Notes: generated from the letters alone by a model not told the origin. A stretch of DNA of 21,779 nucleotides from an uncultured Dorea sp. (GCA_934307335.1 CAKRCL010000025.1:1-21779); one strand, 5' to 3'. Shown: positions 8,245 to 16,609, numbered from the stretch's first letter. Numbers and translations are program-made.

Positions 8245-8922
8245 CTAATCTCCGAAGAAAAACCACTTAACTTTCAGTTCTTTATCATCCGTAATCATCT
8301 GATATTCATCATCCGTAAGTACACCTTTTAACTCGTCCTTACCTTCTTCATTCACCACAGCATATGTTGCATCTAAAAAGCACAGATTCGGATATAACAC
8401 ACACCACCAGTTATGCCCTTTTGCCTCGCCAAGTGTAATGCGAAGCGCTTCATATTCTCCTTTTGGAAATGTTATATCTCCATAATACTTTTCCGGAAAA
8501 TAACATTTCGTCACCTGCGCATATGCCTGATAGTTCATTCCATTTTGTTCCAACACCTGATCTGCCACCTGCGTAAGCTCTTTTAAATGTTGTTCACTCC
8601 ACTGCTTCGTTGCCTGCGCTGATGCCGCCTCACTTTTAGAATCAACATCCGGCATCGCTTTTTTCATGTAAGAAATCACTGCGTCCCGCACCTCAAGTTT
8701 CACTTTCTGATCCTCATCCGAATCACTGTTAGCCAACACATGAAAACGAAACACCTCGTCCGCAATTCCACACTGCAGTTCATAACACTTCCTGTCCACA
8801 AGCGCCATACGCCATGCAGTCAGACTCCACATCCATATAACTGCTATACAGATTCCAAGTATACCACAAATCAGTTGCTTTGTCCCGATTTTCTTTTTCA
8901 GTAAATCGCAGGATTTCCACAT
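8245..8922 (-). CDS. spoIIR: Stage II sporulation protein R
   Basis: Forespore-made signalling protein that is exported to the septal space and triggers SpoIIGA to process pro-sigma-E in the mother cell. The 225 residues begin with a basic segment and one hydrophobic helix (about 15-38) acting as signal or anchor. The SpoIIR signature FRFHVLANSDSDEDQ (about 54-68) and KLEVRDAV follow, with NWWCVLYPNLCF near the C terminus. I chose the ATG at 8922 because GGGAGG stands nine bases upstream; the frame is open to an ATG at 8964 that has no ribosome binding site. It follows the GntR gene by 82 bases. In Bacillus the gene is controlled by sigma-F, but I could not find a convincing sigma-F promoter in this gap. 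Confidence 0.93.
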   Translation of the reverse strand: MWKSCDLLKKKIGTKQLICGILGICIAVIWMWSLTAWRMALVDRKCYELQCGIADEVFRFHVLANSDSDEDQKVKLEVRDAVISYMKKAMPDVDSKSEAASAQATKQWSEQHLKELTQVADQVLEQNGMNYQAYAQVTKCYFPEKYYGDITFPKGEYEALRITLGEAKGHNWWCVLYPNLCFLDATYAVVNEEGKDELKGVLTDDEYQMITDDKELKVKWFFFGD

Positions 8923-9004
8923 ATCTATGTACCTCCCATGCACATTCAAATAATTTTTATACATGGAAGTATGAACACTTTACCATAGATTATACAGATA
9001 TTTT

Positions 9005-9685
9005 TTAATTATTCTTCGTCCGGATCGTGTCGTTCACTGTTGAAAACTGATTATCTATATGCTGACACGTAATTGCTGTTGCTTCTTCTTTTTCTCTTCT
9101 CTTTATATGGTAAACAATTTCTTCATGTTCTTTGATCAGTTGTTCATGTACATCTGGGTTTTTCAAATATTCCACACGATAACGATACATCTGCTCTCTT
9201 AACTTGTTCAGTAAGTGTATCAGTTTCTGGTTGTCTGTTGCCATATAGATCACATCATGAAAACGTACATCTGCCTCTGCTACTTCTGTAATATCTTTAC
9301 TTTTCTTTAATACTTTTTTAAAATCTTCTCCTGCTTTTTCCAGCTCTTCCAGTTCTTCCTGTGTGATTTTCTCACATGCAAGCTGTACTGCCAGTTCTTC
9401 CAGTGCTTTTCTGACTTCTAATACATCTCTCAAACTCTTTTCAGTAATATCCGCAACTTCTGCACCTTTTCTTGGAATCATGATGACGAGACCTTCCAGT
9501 TCCAGTTTTCGGATTGCCTCACGGATCGGCGTACGGCTTACACCTAACTTATTAGCCAGTTGGATTTCCATCAATCTCTCCCCCGGTTTAAATTCACCAC
9601 GCAAAATTGCCTGTCGGAGTGTATTAAATACTACATCTCTAAGCGGAAGATACTCATTCATATTAACTTTTAAATTTTGTTCCAT
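9005..9685 (-). CDS. GntR/FadR-subfamily regulator with FCD domain
   Basis: DNA-binding transcription regulator of 226 residues. The N-terminal winged helix-turn-helix (about 13-78) includes LRGEFKPGERLMEIQLA and GVSRTPIREAIRKLELEGL, the standard GntR signature. The C-terminal FCD ligand domain (about 85-215) is all helical, with metal-site candidates in ADVRFHD and two later histidine helices (KEHEEI, CQHIDNQ). The ligand cannot be inferred. It starts six bases after the ispE stop with an AAGGAGG site overlapping the end of ispE, so the two are translationally linked. A promoter with GTATAC palindromes before ispE is a plausible site of autoregulation. The position between ispE and spoIIR resembles the arrangement I recall from Clostridioides difficile, but the regulator's target is unknown here. 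Confidence 0.92.
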   Translation of the reverse strand: MEQNLKVNMNEYLPLRDVVFNTLRQAILRGEFKPGERLMEIQLANKLGVSRTPIREAIRKLELEGLVIMIPRKGAEVADITEKSLRDVLEVRKALEELAVQLACEKITQEELEELEKAGEDFKKVLKKSKDITEVAEADVRFHDVIYMATDNQKLIHLLNKLREQMYRYRVEYLKNPDVHEQLIKEHEEIVYHIKRREKEEATAITCQHIDNQFSTVNDTIRTKNN

Positions 9686-9691
9686 GTCTTA

Positions 9692-10564
9692 CTACCTCCT
9701 TGTCTGATGTATACTTGTTACATATACCTGCTTTGCCAGTTTCTGCTCCTTTATCCTCTGTGCTGCATGTCTCGCCGATTGCCTGTCTTCAAACAAGCCA
9801 AAGACGGTCGGGCCACTTCCGCTCATCATCGCATTCATGGCTCCGCCTTCCTTCATGACATTTTTAATCTGTTCAATAACCGGATATACCGGAATTGTAA
9901 CCTGTTCCAATACATTTCCCATACATTCTGCCACTTTATGAATATTCTTTTTTGAAAGACCATCCAAAATACCATCAATATCCGGATGTTCCGCAATTTC
10001 CAGTGCATCCAGTTTTTCATAGACCATTTTCGTTGATACACTGATTGGTGGCTTTGCGAGCAACACAAAACATTTCGGACAGGCCGGAAGAGGAGTCAGC
10101 TCTTCGCCAATCCCCTCTGCCAGAACCGTCCCCCGCATCAGACAGTATGGTACGTCCGCCCCAAGCTTCACGCCCCGTTTTTCAAGCTCTTCAAGACTCA
10201 GGCCCAACCTGAACATCTTATTCACTCCGAACAGAACTGCTGCCGCGTCCGCACTTCCGCCTGCCATGCCTGCTGATACTGGGATTTTCTTATCCATGGA
10301 AATGTGCACCCCTTCGGTAATCTTGAATTCCTCGAGCAGCATTTTTGCCGCCCGGCATGCCAGATTGTTCTCGTCTACCGGGAGATAAAAAAGATTGGTT
10401 TCTGCCGTTACACCCGGCTGTTTTGTCTTCGTAATCACAATCTGATCATACAAATATACCGTCTGCATGACCATCCGCACATCATGATACCCATTCTCCC
10501 TGCGTCCAAGTACATCAAGTCCAAGATTGATCTTTCCAAGTGCCTTTAATTCCATTTTATCCAT
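9692..10564 (-). CDS. ispE: 4-diphosphocytidyl-2-C-methyl-D-erythritol kinase
   Basis: GHMP kinase that phosphorylates the 2-hydroxyl of CDP-methylerythritol in the MEP route to isoprenoids. The 290 residues show Lys11 in ALGKINLGLDV, the ATP-binding glycine loop PVSAGMAGGSADAA (95-108), LGADVPY with catalytic Asp137, and MSGSGPTVFGLF near the C terminus. The glycine loop carries Met-Ala where GLG is more common. I chose ATG 10564, which follows AAGGAGAAGGAAAG and starts the canonical N terminus; an upstream ATG at 10609 would add 15 non-conserved residues and overlaps the operator region. It lies 50 bases after sipL and six bases before the GntR gene. A promoter in the end of sipL can drive it independently of the sporulation genes, as an essential enzyme would need. 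Confidence 0.95.
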   Translation of the reverse strand: MDKMELKALGKINLGLDVLGRRENGYHDVRMVMQTVYLYDQIVITKTKQPGVTAETNLFYLPVDENNLACRAAKMLLEEFKITEGVHISMDKKIPVSAGMAGGSADAAAVLFGVNKMFRLGLSLEELEKRGVKLGADVPYCLMRGTVLAEGIGEELTPLPACPKCFVLLAKPPISVSTKMVYEKLDALEIAEHPDIDGILDGLSKKNIHKVAECMGNVLEQVTIPVYPVIEQIKNVMKEGGAMNAMMSGSGPTVFGLFEDRQSARHAAQRIKEQKLAKQVYVTSIHQTRR

Positions 10565-10599
10565 AACTTTCCTTCTCCTTAATTGTGTCAAGCCCCATC

Positions 10600-10627
10600 T
10601 TGTATACAATGTACCTACAGTATACTG
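10600..10627. promoter_or_regulatory. Pair of GTATAC palindromes, candidate GntR operator
   Basis: Two perfect 10-base palindromes, TTGTATACAA (10600-10609) and CAGTATACTG (10618-10627), have centres 18 bases apart. The second overlaps the -10 box of the predicted ispE promoter and the first lies just past the start point, a usual place for a repressor. TTGTATACAA equals the core of the Bacillus gluconate repressor GntR operator, from the same regulator subfamily as the gene two positions downstream. Binding is inference. Confidence 0.45.
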
Positions 10628-12174
10628 ATATTTTCCTTAAAAATCAATAGTTTGTCACCACATTTCAGTTGTTCTGATTCCAGATGATTCACCTCCATGA
10701 TTCCTTCTTTTGTCGTTCCATAATGCTTCGCCAGGTTCCATAAATCATCATTTTCTTTCACTATATACCCGATAATTCCAGGTCCCTGTTCCAACGCCGC
10801 ATAGTCTATTTCTTTTTCTTCTATGCTTTCTACATTTCGAAATGTCACATTTTTTCTAAGGAAGCTCCGAAAAGTCACAACTGCTTTTACTTCAATTTCA
10901 CCATTTCCAAGAAGACTGATTCCGAGCTGTTCTACGGAGGGCACAAGATCCATGATCATATCTGCAGATACCTCATTACTTTCCAGTAACCAGGAAAATG
11001 GGATCATTCCCTTCCATACAGCAAATGGTATCTGATCATCCGGCTTCACATACATAAAATAAATATGGAGAATTCCTTCTATTTGAATACCTTCATTTTG
11101 TACCTCTAGTTGTTCTACTTGAATCCTGGCATCACTATAGCAGATCTGTAAAATATCATCCTTAATTTCCGGCAATGACAAACGCTCTGACACTTTACAC
11201 TTTGCATGATTTTGCATCAGAACATTCTCCACCTGACACTGTACATATTTCGGAATACAACACTTTTTTAAAGAATACATGTCATCCAATACCTGTATAT
11301 TCTCTTCTGCGCATACAAAAAAACGCATAGAAAGTGTTGCCTCTATCCCAAGCAGACGCATTTCTCCATCCTCGTCAAGTCCCGGCTCTAAAAGTGCATC
11401 TGTCAAAATCGGATAAATTTGATGATACATTCCTTCTTCTGCGCCGTAACATTCCACCTGTCCTTCATACGGAACATTTTCACAGATCCAGTCTGTCTTT
11501 CCTTCCGTAGATTCATAAAGGCAAAACACAAGAAGCTCTCCCTGGATTTTCAGAATATCTGCTTCCAGTCTTGTATCTAGTCTTCGGCTCAATACTTCTT
11601 TCCATAAAATATTTCCAATACTTTCTTTTGTACCGGTTATAGTCACCTGTTCTTTGATGCGATATGTATCTTTCTTTACTGTATGAAGAGTTAAAATTTT
11701 CCGTTCCTGATATTTCGTGTACAATGACTCTCCTGCCTCTAATTCTGTCGTCACTTCCTCACTTGTCTGACTATCTGAGCATATCGTAATTTCTACCATT
11801 GCTTTTATATTTATTTTTCTGGAATGTATCAAATTTACTGTCAGCTCTGCCTGTGCAGCTTTTAAAAACAAACTTTCTTCCGGCACCTCATCTACATAAT
11901 ACATTTCTTCAAACGGAATTTTTCCTTCCAGAGCTGAAAGTGTGCTGTCACTATTGTCTGCCACATATAAAAGTTGAAAATCTAACCGCCCCGTAATCCG
12001 AATGTAATTTTCCACCAGTTTCAGCTCTACTTCATCTAATACTGCATCCCCCTGAATTACTTCCCTGATATCATTTTTTACATCCGGCACGTTGTAATCC
12101 TCATCTACATAAAACTGATTAGTAAATGTTTTCCCCTGCCGATAAATATTTAACATCTTTTTTCCACAATTCAT
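10615..12174 (-). CDS. sipL: SipL-like spore coat morphogenesis protein (DUF3794 and LysM)
   Basis: A 519-residue protein with the layout of Clostridioides difficile SipL, the SpoIVA-interacting protein needed to attach the coat to the forespore surface. An N-terminal region (about 1-160) starts with VDEDYNVPDVKNDIREVIQ, and further DUF3794 repeats occur around 170-290 and 320-450 (IPKYVQ and LPEIKDDILQ segments). A C-terminal LysM domain (about 470-515) begins GYIVKENDDLWNLAKHYGTT. In SipL the LysM domain contacts SpoIVA. There is no signal peptide, in keeping with action in the mother-cell cytoplasm. AAGGGGG precedes the ATG. It follows the lipoprotein gene by 43 bases and precedes ispE. 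The family call is strong; the gene symbol rests on domain order and on the ispE-gntR-spoIIR context. Confidence 0.86.
   Translation of the reverse strand: MNCGKKMLNIYRQGKTFTNQFYVDEDYNVPDVKNDIREVIQGDAVLDEVELKLVENYIRITGRLDFQLLYVADNSDSTLSALEGKIPFEEMYYVDEVPEESLFLKAAQAELTVNLIHSRKINIKAMVEITICSDSQTSEEVTTELEAGESLYTKYQERKILTLHTVKKDTYRIKEQVTITGTKESIGNILWKEVLSRRLDTRLEADILKIQGELLVFCLYESTEGKTDWICENVPYEGQVECYGAEEGMYHQIYPILTDALLEPGLDEDGEMRLLGIEATLSMRFFVCAEENIQVLDDMYSLKKCCIPKYVQCQVENVLMQNHAKCKVSERLSLPEIKDDILQICYSDARIQVEQLEVQNEGIQIEGILHIYFMYVKPDDQIPFAVWKGMIPFSWLLESNEVSADMIMDLVPSVEQLGISLLGNGEIEVKAVVTFRSFLRKNVTFRNVESIEEKEIDYAALEQGPGIIGYIVKENDDLWNLAKHYGTTKEGIMEVNHLESEQLKCGDKLLIFKENISIL
10619..10647 (-). promoter_or_regulatory. 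Predicted promoter for ispE-gntR inside sipL
   Basis: On the minus strand: -35 TTGATT (10642-10647), a 17-base spacer, -10 TATACT (10619-10624), with a predicted start near 10612, about 48 bases before the ispE ATG. It lies in the last codons of sipL and would let ispE and the regulator be made in growing cells when the sporulation genes are silent. Confidence 0.5.
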
Positions 12175-12217
12175 ACTCCGGTTCCCCCTTTTTCACACTA
12201 ATTTCTCATTCAAAATT

Positions 12218-12625
12218 TTATTCAAACACAACATTTTTCTCTCGATATTCTGTCTTCATCACAACATATGGATATGTCTTTGTCTCTTTTACCTTTTCTC
12301 CCTTTTCAGGTCCAAGAAGTGTTGTACGAATGCGTATAGAGTCGGATGTTTCATAACACTCATTTACCTCAACACTATATCCACTACTTTCTTTTTCTCC
12401 ATATCCTCTTGCCATATAAAGATATCCCTGATCTGTATAGCTAAGTCGAAATGGTGTGTTTCTTGCTTTTTCAATATCCTCTTTCATTTCATCCGGCACA
12501 TCTTCCGGTGCTACTACAGTAAATTCTATGTCTTGCAGTTTTTTAGCGTCTTCTTTTTTAATACTGCATCCGGAATTTAACACAATTACAATCACTGTGA
12601 TTATGTAGAAATATTTTCGAATCAT
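12218..12625 (-). CDS. Putative lipoprotein with PrcB-like C-terminal domain
   Basis: A 135-residue exported protein. A short basic start and a hydrophobic helix (4-16) lead to LNSGC with Cys20, a lipobox whose -3 position is Asn rather than Leu, so lipidation is likely but not certain. The mature part has SSGYSVEVNECYETSDSIRI (about 80-99) and KTYPYVVMKT near the end, matching the PrcB C-terminal domain named after a Treponema dentilisin complex subunit; its role in Firmicutes is not established. I prefer the ATG at 12625; the frame opens at a GTG at 12634, and neither has a strong ribosome binding site. As the first gene of the sipL operon it may be made during sporulation, which is inference from position. 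Confidence 0.72.
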   Translation of the reverse strand: MIRKYFYIITVIVIVLNSGCSIKKEDAKKLQDIEFTVVAPEDVPDEMKEDIEKARNTPFRLSYTDQGYLYMARGYGEKESSGYSVEVNECYETSDSIRIRTTLLGPEKGEKVKETKTYPYVVMKTEYREKNVVFE

Positions 12626-12651
12626 ACAGCTCACACTCTTTATTTAAACCT

Positions 12652-12678
12652 TTTATAACATCATACACACCAAGTCTA
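12652..12678 (-). promoter_or_regulatory. Possible promoter of the lipoprotein-sipL operon
   Basis: On the minus strand an extended -10 TGTTATAAA (12652-12660) is preceded at 15 bases by TAGACT (12673-12678), a partial -35. The start would be near 12645, about 20 bases before the chosen ATG. It looks like a housekeeping promoter; a sporulation sigma factor promoter could equally be present but none was clear. Confidence 0.35.
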
Positions 12679-12696
12679 GGAAAAATTCCAAAATTG

Positions 12697-12706
12697 TTGT
12701 ATACTG
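12697..12706. promoter_or_regulatory. Third GTATAC-type site in the divergent region
   Basis: TTGTATACTG combines the left half of TTGTATACAA (10600) with the right half of CAGTATACTG (10618). It lies between the divergent lipoprotein-sipL and malQ transcripts. GTATAC also occurs elsewhere in the window inside genes, so this single site could be chance. Confidence 0.25.
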
Positions 12707-12819
12707 TAAAGATATTAGGGGCATAATGTCCGAATCCATAAGAACTTTCCTATTAACTATTAAGTGTTCCCGGACTGTCCCTATCTTGTACTTCATTATA
12801 ATAAGGAGATTACACGATT

Positions 12820-14328
12820 ATGATAAATAACGAACGTCTTTCTGGCATTCTGCTTCACCCGACTTCTCTGCCTTCTCCATATGGAATCGGAGATCTTGGA
12901 GATGAAGCCTATGCCTTTGTCGATTTTCTTGCCCGGGCAGGTCAGCATCTCTGGCAGGTACTTCCGCTGACCCATACTGGATTTGGAGATTCTCCGTACC
13001 AGAGTTTTTCTGCATTTGCAGGTCAGCCTCTGCTTATCGATCCGAGACATCTGATCCGTCTGGGACTGATCGGTGGCTGGGAACTTACTGACTGCCCGAT
13101 TGCAGACCCAAGTCACGTAGATTATGGTCAGGTCATTCCGTGGAAGGAGAAAGTTCTGACCCTTGCCTACAGCCGTTTCCCACAGAAACGCCATGAAATC
13201 CCAGGCATGGATCAGTCTTTCCAGGAATTTTGTGAAAGCAACCGCTACTGGCTGGATGATTATGCTTTATTTATGGCATGTAAGAAATTACACCATGGCG
13301 CTGACTGGCTTCACTGGCCGGACGAATACCGGTGTCCGTCTTTGGAATTCAAAGCCGGTCTTTTAAAATCCATGCACGAGGATCTGGAATACTATCGTTT
13401 CATTCAATTTTTATTCTTTGACGAGTGGAAGCGAATTAAAAAATATGCAAATGAACGTGGTGTTCGTATCATCGGGGACATTCCGATTTTTGTATCTATG
13501 GACAGCGCCGATGTGTGGGCGAACCAGCATTTATTCCAGCTTGACACACATGGTTACCCTACTCGTGTTGCAGGCGTTCCGCCAGATTATTTTTCTGCAA
13601 CCGGACAACTTTGGGGGAATCCTTTATACAACTGGGAAGCGCATGAACAGGATCATTTTTCCTGGTGGATTTCCCGTATTCGTGCACAGCTCCACAATCT
13701 GGATATCCTGCGTGTAGATCACTTCCGCGGATTTGAAGCTTTCTGGTCCATTCCTTACGGCGAACCGACCGCTGTAAATGGCGAATGGGTGAAAGCTCCG
13801 GGACACGCATTATTTTCCGCAGTCCGGGATGCTTTGGGAGGCGACCTTCCAATTATTGCAGAAGATTTGGGCATTATTACTCCGGAAGTGGAAGCTCTCC
13901 GGGATGAATTCAGATTTCCTGGTATGAAGGTTCTGCAGTTTGCATTTGACTCTCTGGATGAAGGAAGCTACCTGCCACACCGCTACACTTCTCCAGTCTG
14001 CGTATGTTACACCGGAACTCATGATAACGACACGACTCGCAGCTGGTATCAGATGTTGCGCCCTGAATGCCGCGACAAAGTACGCCGCTACACACACTGC
14101 AGCAATGATACACATTTCCCATTGGATCTTATTGAAACCGCACTTGCAAGTGTTGCTGCATACGCAATCTTTCCTCTGCAGGATGTTCTGTGTGTCGGTG
14201 CAGAAGGACGCATGAACACACCGGGTGTCGGCGCCGGGAACTGGAGCTGGCGTTATCAGCAGTCTGCGCTCAAAGGTGAACTTGCCGATGAACTTCGTGG
14301 CATGACTACTTTATATGGAAGATATTAG
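12820..14328 (+). CDS. malQ: 4-alpha-glucanotransferase
   Basis: Amylomaltase of family GH77, which transfers alpha-1,4-glucan segments between maltodextrins and so supports use of maltose and starch fragments. The 502 residues match the bacterial type (about 500). Catalytic residues are seen in RVDHFRG (Asp300, nucleophile), IAEDLG (Glu348, acid/base) and GTHDND (Asp402). The N terminus has the family motif LLHPTSLPSPYGIGDLG, and WGNPLYNW (265-272) is also characteristic. AAGGAGA precedes the ATG by about ten bases. No other maltodextrin gene is nearby; plsC follows after 16 bases and is probably co-transcribed. The upstream region has a TATAAT (12797-12802), but it is too close to the ribosome binding site to act as this gene's promoter. 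Confidence 0.96.
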   Translation: MINNERLSGILLHPTSLPSPYGIGDLGDEAYAFVDFLARAGQHLWQVLPLTHTGFGDSPYQSFSAFAGQPLLIDPRHLIRLGLIGGWELTDCPIADPSHVDYGQVIPWKEKVLTLAYSRFPQKRHEIPGMDQSFQEFCESNRYWLDDYALFMACKKLHHGADWLHWPDEYRCPSLEFKAGLLKSMHEDLEYYRFIQFLFFDEWKRIKKYANERGVRIIGDIPIFVSMDSADVWANQHLFQLDTHGYPTRVAGVPPDYFSATGQLWGNPLYNWEAHEQDHFSWWISRIRAQLHNLDILRVDHFRGFEAFWSIPYGEPTAVNGEWVKAPGHALFSAVRDALGGDLPIIAEDLGIITPEVEALRDEFRFPGMKVLQFAFDSLDEGSYLPHRYTSPVCVCYTGTHDNDTTRSWYQMLRPECRDKVRRYTHCSNDTHFPLDLIETALASVAAYAIFPLQDVLCVGAEGRMNTPGVGAGNWSWRYQQSALKGELADELRGMTTLYGRY

Positions 14329-14344
14329 TTGGAGGAACTGATTC

Positions 14345-15079
14345 ATGATACGCTTTATACTCGTTGCTTTATATTTATTGCTTTACTTGATTTTGGGAAT
14401 TCCGGTTCTTGGGATTCTCTGGATCATAGGTAAAATAAACCGTCGCAAGGCTGATTACATGAGCCTTCATATTGTGCAGTGGGGATTTCGATGCATTTTA
14501 AAACTTGCCGGCTCCGATGTCACCATCATCGGGGAAGAACGAATTCCTGATGAGCCGGTACTCTATGTCGGTAACCACAGAAGTTATTTTGATATCCTCA
14601 TCACTTATGCACGTTGTAAAGATTTGACAGGCTTTGTTGCAAAAAAAGAAATGTTAAGTTATCCGCTTCTTCGTACATGGATGAAGCGCGTACATTGTCT
14701 GTTCCTGGATCGTGAAAATGTACGAGAAGGCTTAAAAACTATTTTAACTGCCATTGAACAAGTCAAAAATGGAATCTCTGTCTTCATTTTTCCAGAAGGA
14801 ACACGTAACAAAGGCGAAGAATTAAGCATGCTTCCATTCCATGCGGGCTCTTTTAAAATTGCAGAAAAAAGTGGCTGCCCAATCGTACCAGTTGCCCTAA
14901 ACAATACCATCGATATCTTTGAAGGACATTTCCCACGCATCAAAAAGACTCATGTTGTCGTGGAATACTGTGAACCGATCTACATGAAAGAGATGGATAA
15001 AGAGGACCGCAAAAAAATTGACGCACACTGCCAGCAGATCATTCAGGAAACCATTCAGAAAAATCAGGCTCTTGTATAA
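14345..15079 (+). CDS. plsC: 1-acyl-sn-glycerol-3-phosphate acyltransferase
   Basis: Acylates lysophosphatidic acid to phosphatidic acid in membrane phospholipid synthesis. A hydrophobic N-terminal helix (about 3-28) anchors the 244-residue protein to the cytoplasmic membrane. The acyltransferase motif NHRSYFD (77-83) supplies the His and Asp, and FPEGTR (149-154) forms the phosphate-binding motif, followed by FHAGSFKIAEKSGCPIVPVAL. A TTGGAGGAA ribosome binding site begins right after the malQ stop. The family contains several acyltransferases with other acceptors, so a different lysophospholipid substrate is possible, but nothing in the sequence argues for that. Confidence 0.9.
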   Translation: MIRFILVALYLLLYLILGIPVLGILWIIGKINRRKADYMSLHIVQWGFRCILKLAGSDVTIIGEERIPDEPVLYVGNHRSYFDILITYARCKDLTGFVAKKEMLSYPLLRTWMKRVHCLFLDRENVREGLKTILTAIEQVKNGISVFIFPEGTRNKGEELSMLPFHAGSFKIAEKSGCPIVPVALNNTIDIFEGHFPRIKKTHVVVEYCEPIYMKEMDKEDRKKIDAHCQQIIQETIQKNQALV

Positions 15080-15101
15080 GTACCTCATTATGATATATAA
15101 T
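15072..15101 (+). promoter_or_regulatory. Predicted promoter of pncB operon
   Basis: A perfect -10 TATAAT (15096-15101) stands 18 bases after TTGTAT (15072-15077), a weak -35 overlapping the plsC stop. The start would be near 15108, leaving about 47 bases of leader before pncB. I saw no hairpin or NAD-related riboswitch in that leader. Confidence 0.5.
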
Positions 15102-15154
15102 ACACAAGATACTAAGGTCAAAAGCTTACAATCCAGTCTCGAAAGGAGCTTACT

Positions 15155-16609
15155 ATGAACAAACAAGATTTAACTCTGTTGACTGACTTATATGAACTTA
15201 CGATGATGCAGGGTTACTATAAAAAGAAGCAAAAGGAAACCGTTGTATTCGATGTATTTTTCCGTCACAATCCTTGTGGCAATGGCTATTCTGTCTGTGC
15301 AGGACTTGATCAGGTCATCGATTATATCAAGAATCTGAACTTCACTTACGAAGATGTAGACTACTTGAGAAGCCTTCACATTTTTGATGACGATTTTCTT
15401 CAATATTTAAGTGGTTTTCATTTTACCGGAGATATTTATGCAATCCCTGAAGGAAGCGTTGTATTTCCAAAAGAGCCATTACTCAAAGTGATCGCTCCAA
15501 TCATGGAAGCACAACTTGTAGAGACAACTATTTTAAATCTGATCAACCACCAGTCTCTGATTGCAACTAAGACTTCCCGTGTTGTGTATGCAGCTAACGG
15601 AGATGGAATTATGGAATTTGGTCTTCGCCGTGCTCAGGGTCCGGACGCTGGTCTTTATGGCGCCCGTGCTGCTATGATCGGCGGCTGTGTCGGAACTTCT
15701 AATGTATTGGCCGGTCAGCTTTTTGATGTTCCTGTCATGGGAACTCATGCACACAGCTGGATCATGACATTCCCAGATGAATATTCTGCATTTAAGTATT
15801 ACGCAGAACTATATCCGGACAATTGTACTTTACTGGTAGATACTTATGACACTTTAAAATCTGGTGTCCCGAATGCAATTCGTGTATTCCGGGAATTTAA
15901 AGATGCGGGAAAACCTCTGAAAAAATATGGAATTCGTCTGGATAGTGGTGACCTTGCATATCTTTCCAAAAAAGCACGTAAAATGTTAGATGAAGCCGGA
16001 TTCCCAGATGCCACTATCTGTGCCTCTAATGACCTTGACGAATATCTGCTCCATGATTTGAAATCCCAAGGCGCAGCAATTGATTCCTGGGGTGTCGGTA
16101 CTCATCTGATCACTTCCAAAGACTGCCCGTCTTTCGGTGGTGTATACAAATTATCCGCCATTCAAGATAAGAACGGTGAATTTATTCCGAAGATCAAAAT
16201 CTCCGAAAACACGGAGAAGATTACTAATCCGGGAAACAAAACAATCTACCGCATCTATGAAAAAGAGACCCGAAAGATTAAAGCAGATTTGATCTGCTTT
16301 GCTGACGAAACTTTTGACGAAAGTCAGGATCTGCTTCTCTTTGATCCTTTGGAAACCTGGAAGAAGACAAAACTTGCAGGCGGAACCTATACGATGCGTG
16401 AACTTCTTATCCCTGTCTTTCGAAATGGAGAATGTGTATACACTTCTCCTTCTGTTAAAGAAATTGCTGCTTATTGCAAAGAAGAAAAAGAGACCCTGTG
16501 GGATGAGACAAAACGTCTCTTCTATCCACACCGGGTTTATATAGATTTATCTCAAAAATTATATGATGTAAAGAAAGCCTTACTTGATCAGGCACACAAA
16601 CCAGAATAA
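15155..16609 (+). CDS. pncB: Nicotinate phosphoribosyltransferase
   Basis: Converts nicotinate and PRPP to nicotinate mononucleotide, using ATP, in the Preiss-Handler salvage route to NAD. The 484 residues start with LLTDLYELTMMQGYY (8-22). They contain EFGLRRAQGPDA (154-165), GTHAHS (196-201) with the histidine region phosphorylated in the catalytic cycle, and RLDSGDLAYLSKKARK, the phosphoribosyl-binding strand. Length and motifs match the long bacterial-type PncB. GAAAGGAG lies upstream of the ATG. A promoter before the gene and a 15-base gap to ddl place it first in an operon with ddl, murF and a HAD phosphatase; the functional link to cell wall synthesis is not obvious. Confidence 0.95.
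   Translation: MNKQDLTLLTDLYELTMMQGYYKKKQKETVVFDVFFRHNPCGNGYSVCAGLDQVIDYIKNLNFTYEDVDYLRSLHIFDDDFLQYLSGFHFTGDIYAIPEGSVVFPKEPLLKVIAPIMEAQLVETTILNLINHQSLIATKTSRVVYAANGDGIMEFGLRRAQGPDAGLYGARAAMIGGCVGTSNVLAGQLFDVPVMGTHAHSWIMTFPDEYSAFKYYAELYPDNCTLLVDTYDTLKSGVPNAIRVFREFKDAGKPLKKYGIRLDSGDLAYLSKKARKMLDEAGFPDATICASNDLDEYLLHDLKSQGAAIDSWGVGTHLITSKDCPSFGGVYKLSAIQDKNGEFIPKIKISENTEKITNPGNKTIYRIYEKETRKIKADLICFADETFDESQDLLLFDPLETWKKTKLAGGTYTMRELLIPVFRNGECVYTSPSVKEIAAYCKEEKETLWDETKRLFYPHRVYIDLSQKLYDVKKALLDQAHKPE

Noticed and set aside
10580..10590. TTGACA-like -35 box before ispE
   Set aside because: Any -10 box at proper spacing would lie on the ispE start codon, so no useful transcript would result.
12728..12775. 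GTCCG...CGGAC inverted repeat upstream of malQ
   Set aside because: Only five paired bases at the base, with a lopsided inner helix; too weak to call an operator or hairpin.
12797..12802. Perfect TATAAT just before malQ
   Set aside because: The start point would fall after the ribosome binding site and there is no -35 box at the right distance.
12796..13194. Minus-strand reading frame of 132 codons across the malQ start
   Set aside because: Opposite the conserved malQ N terminus, with low-complexity basic composition and no recognisable domain.
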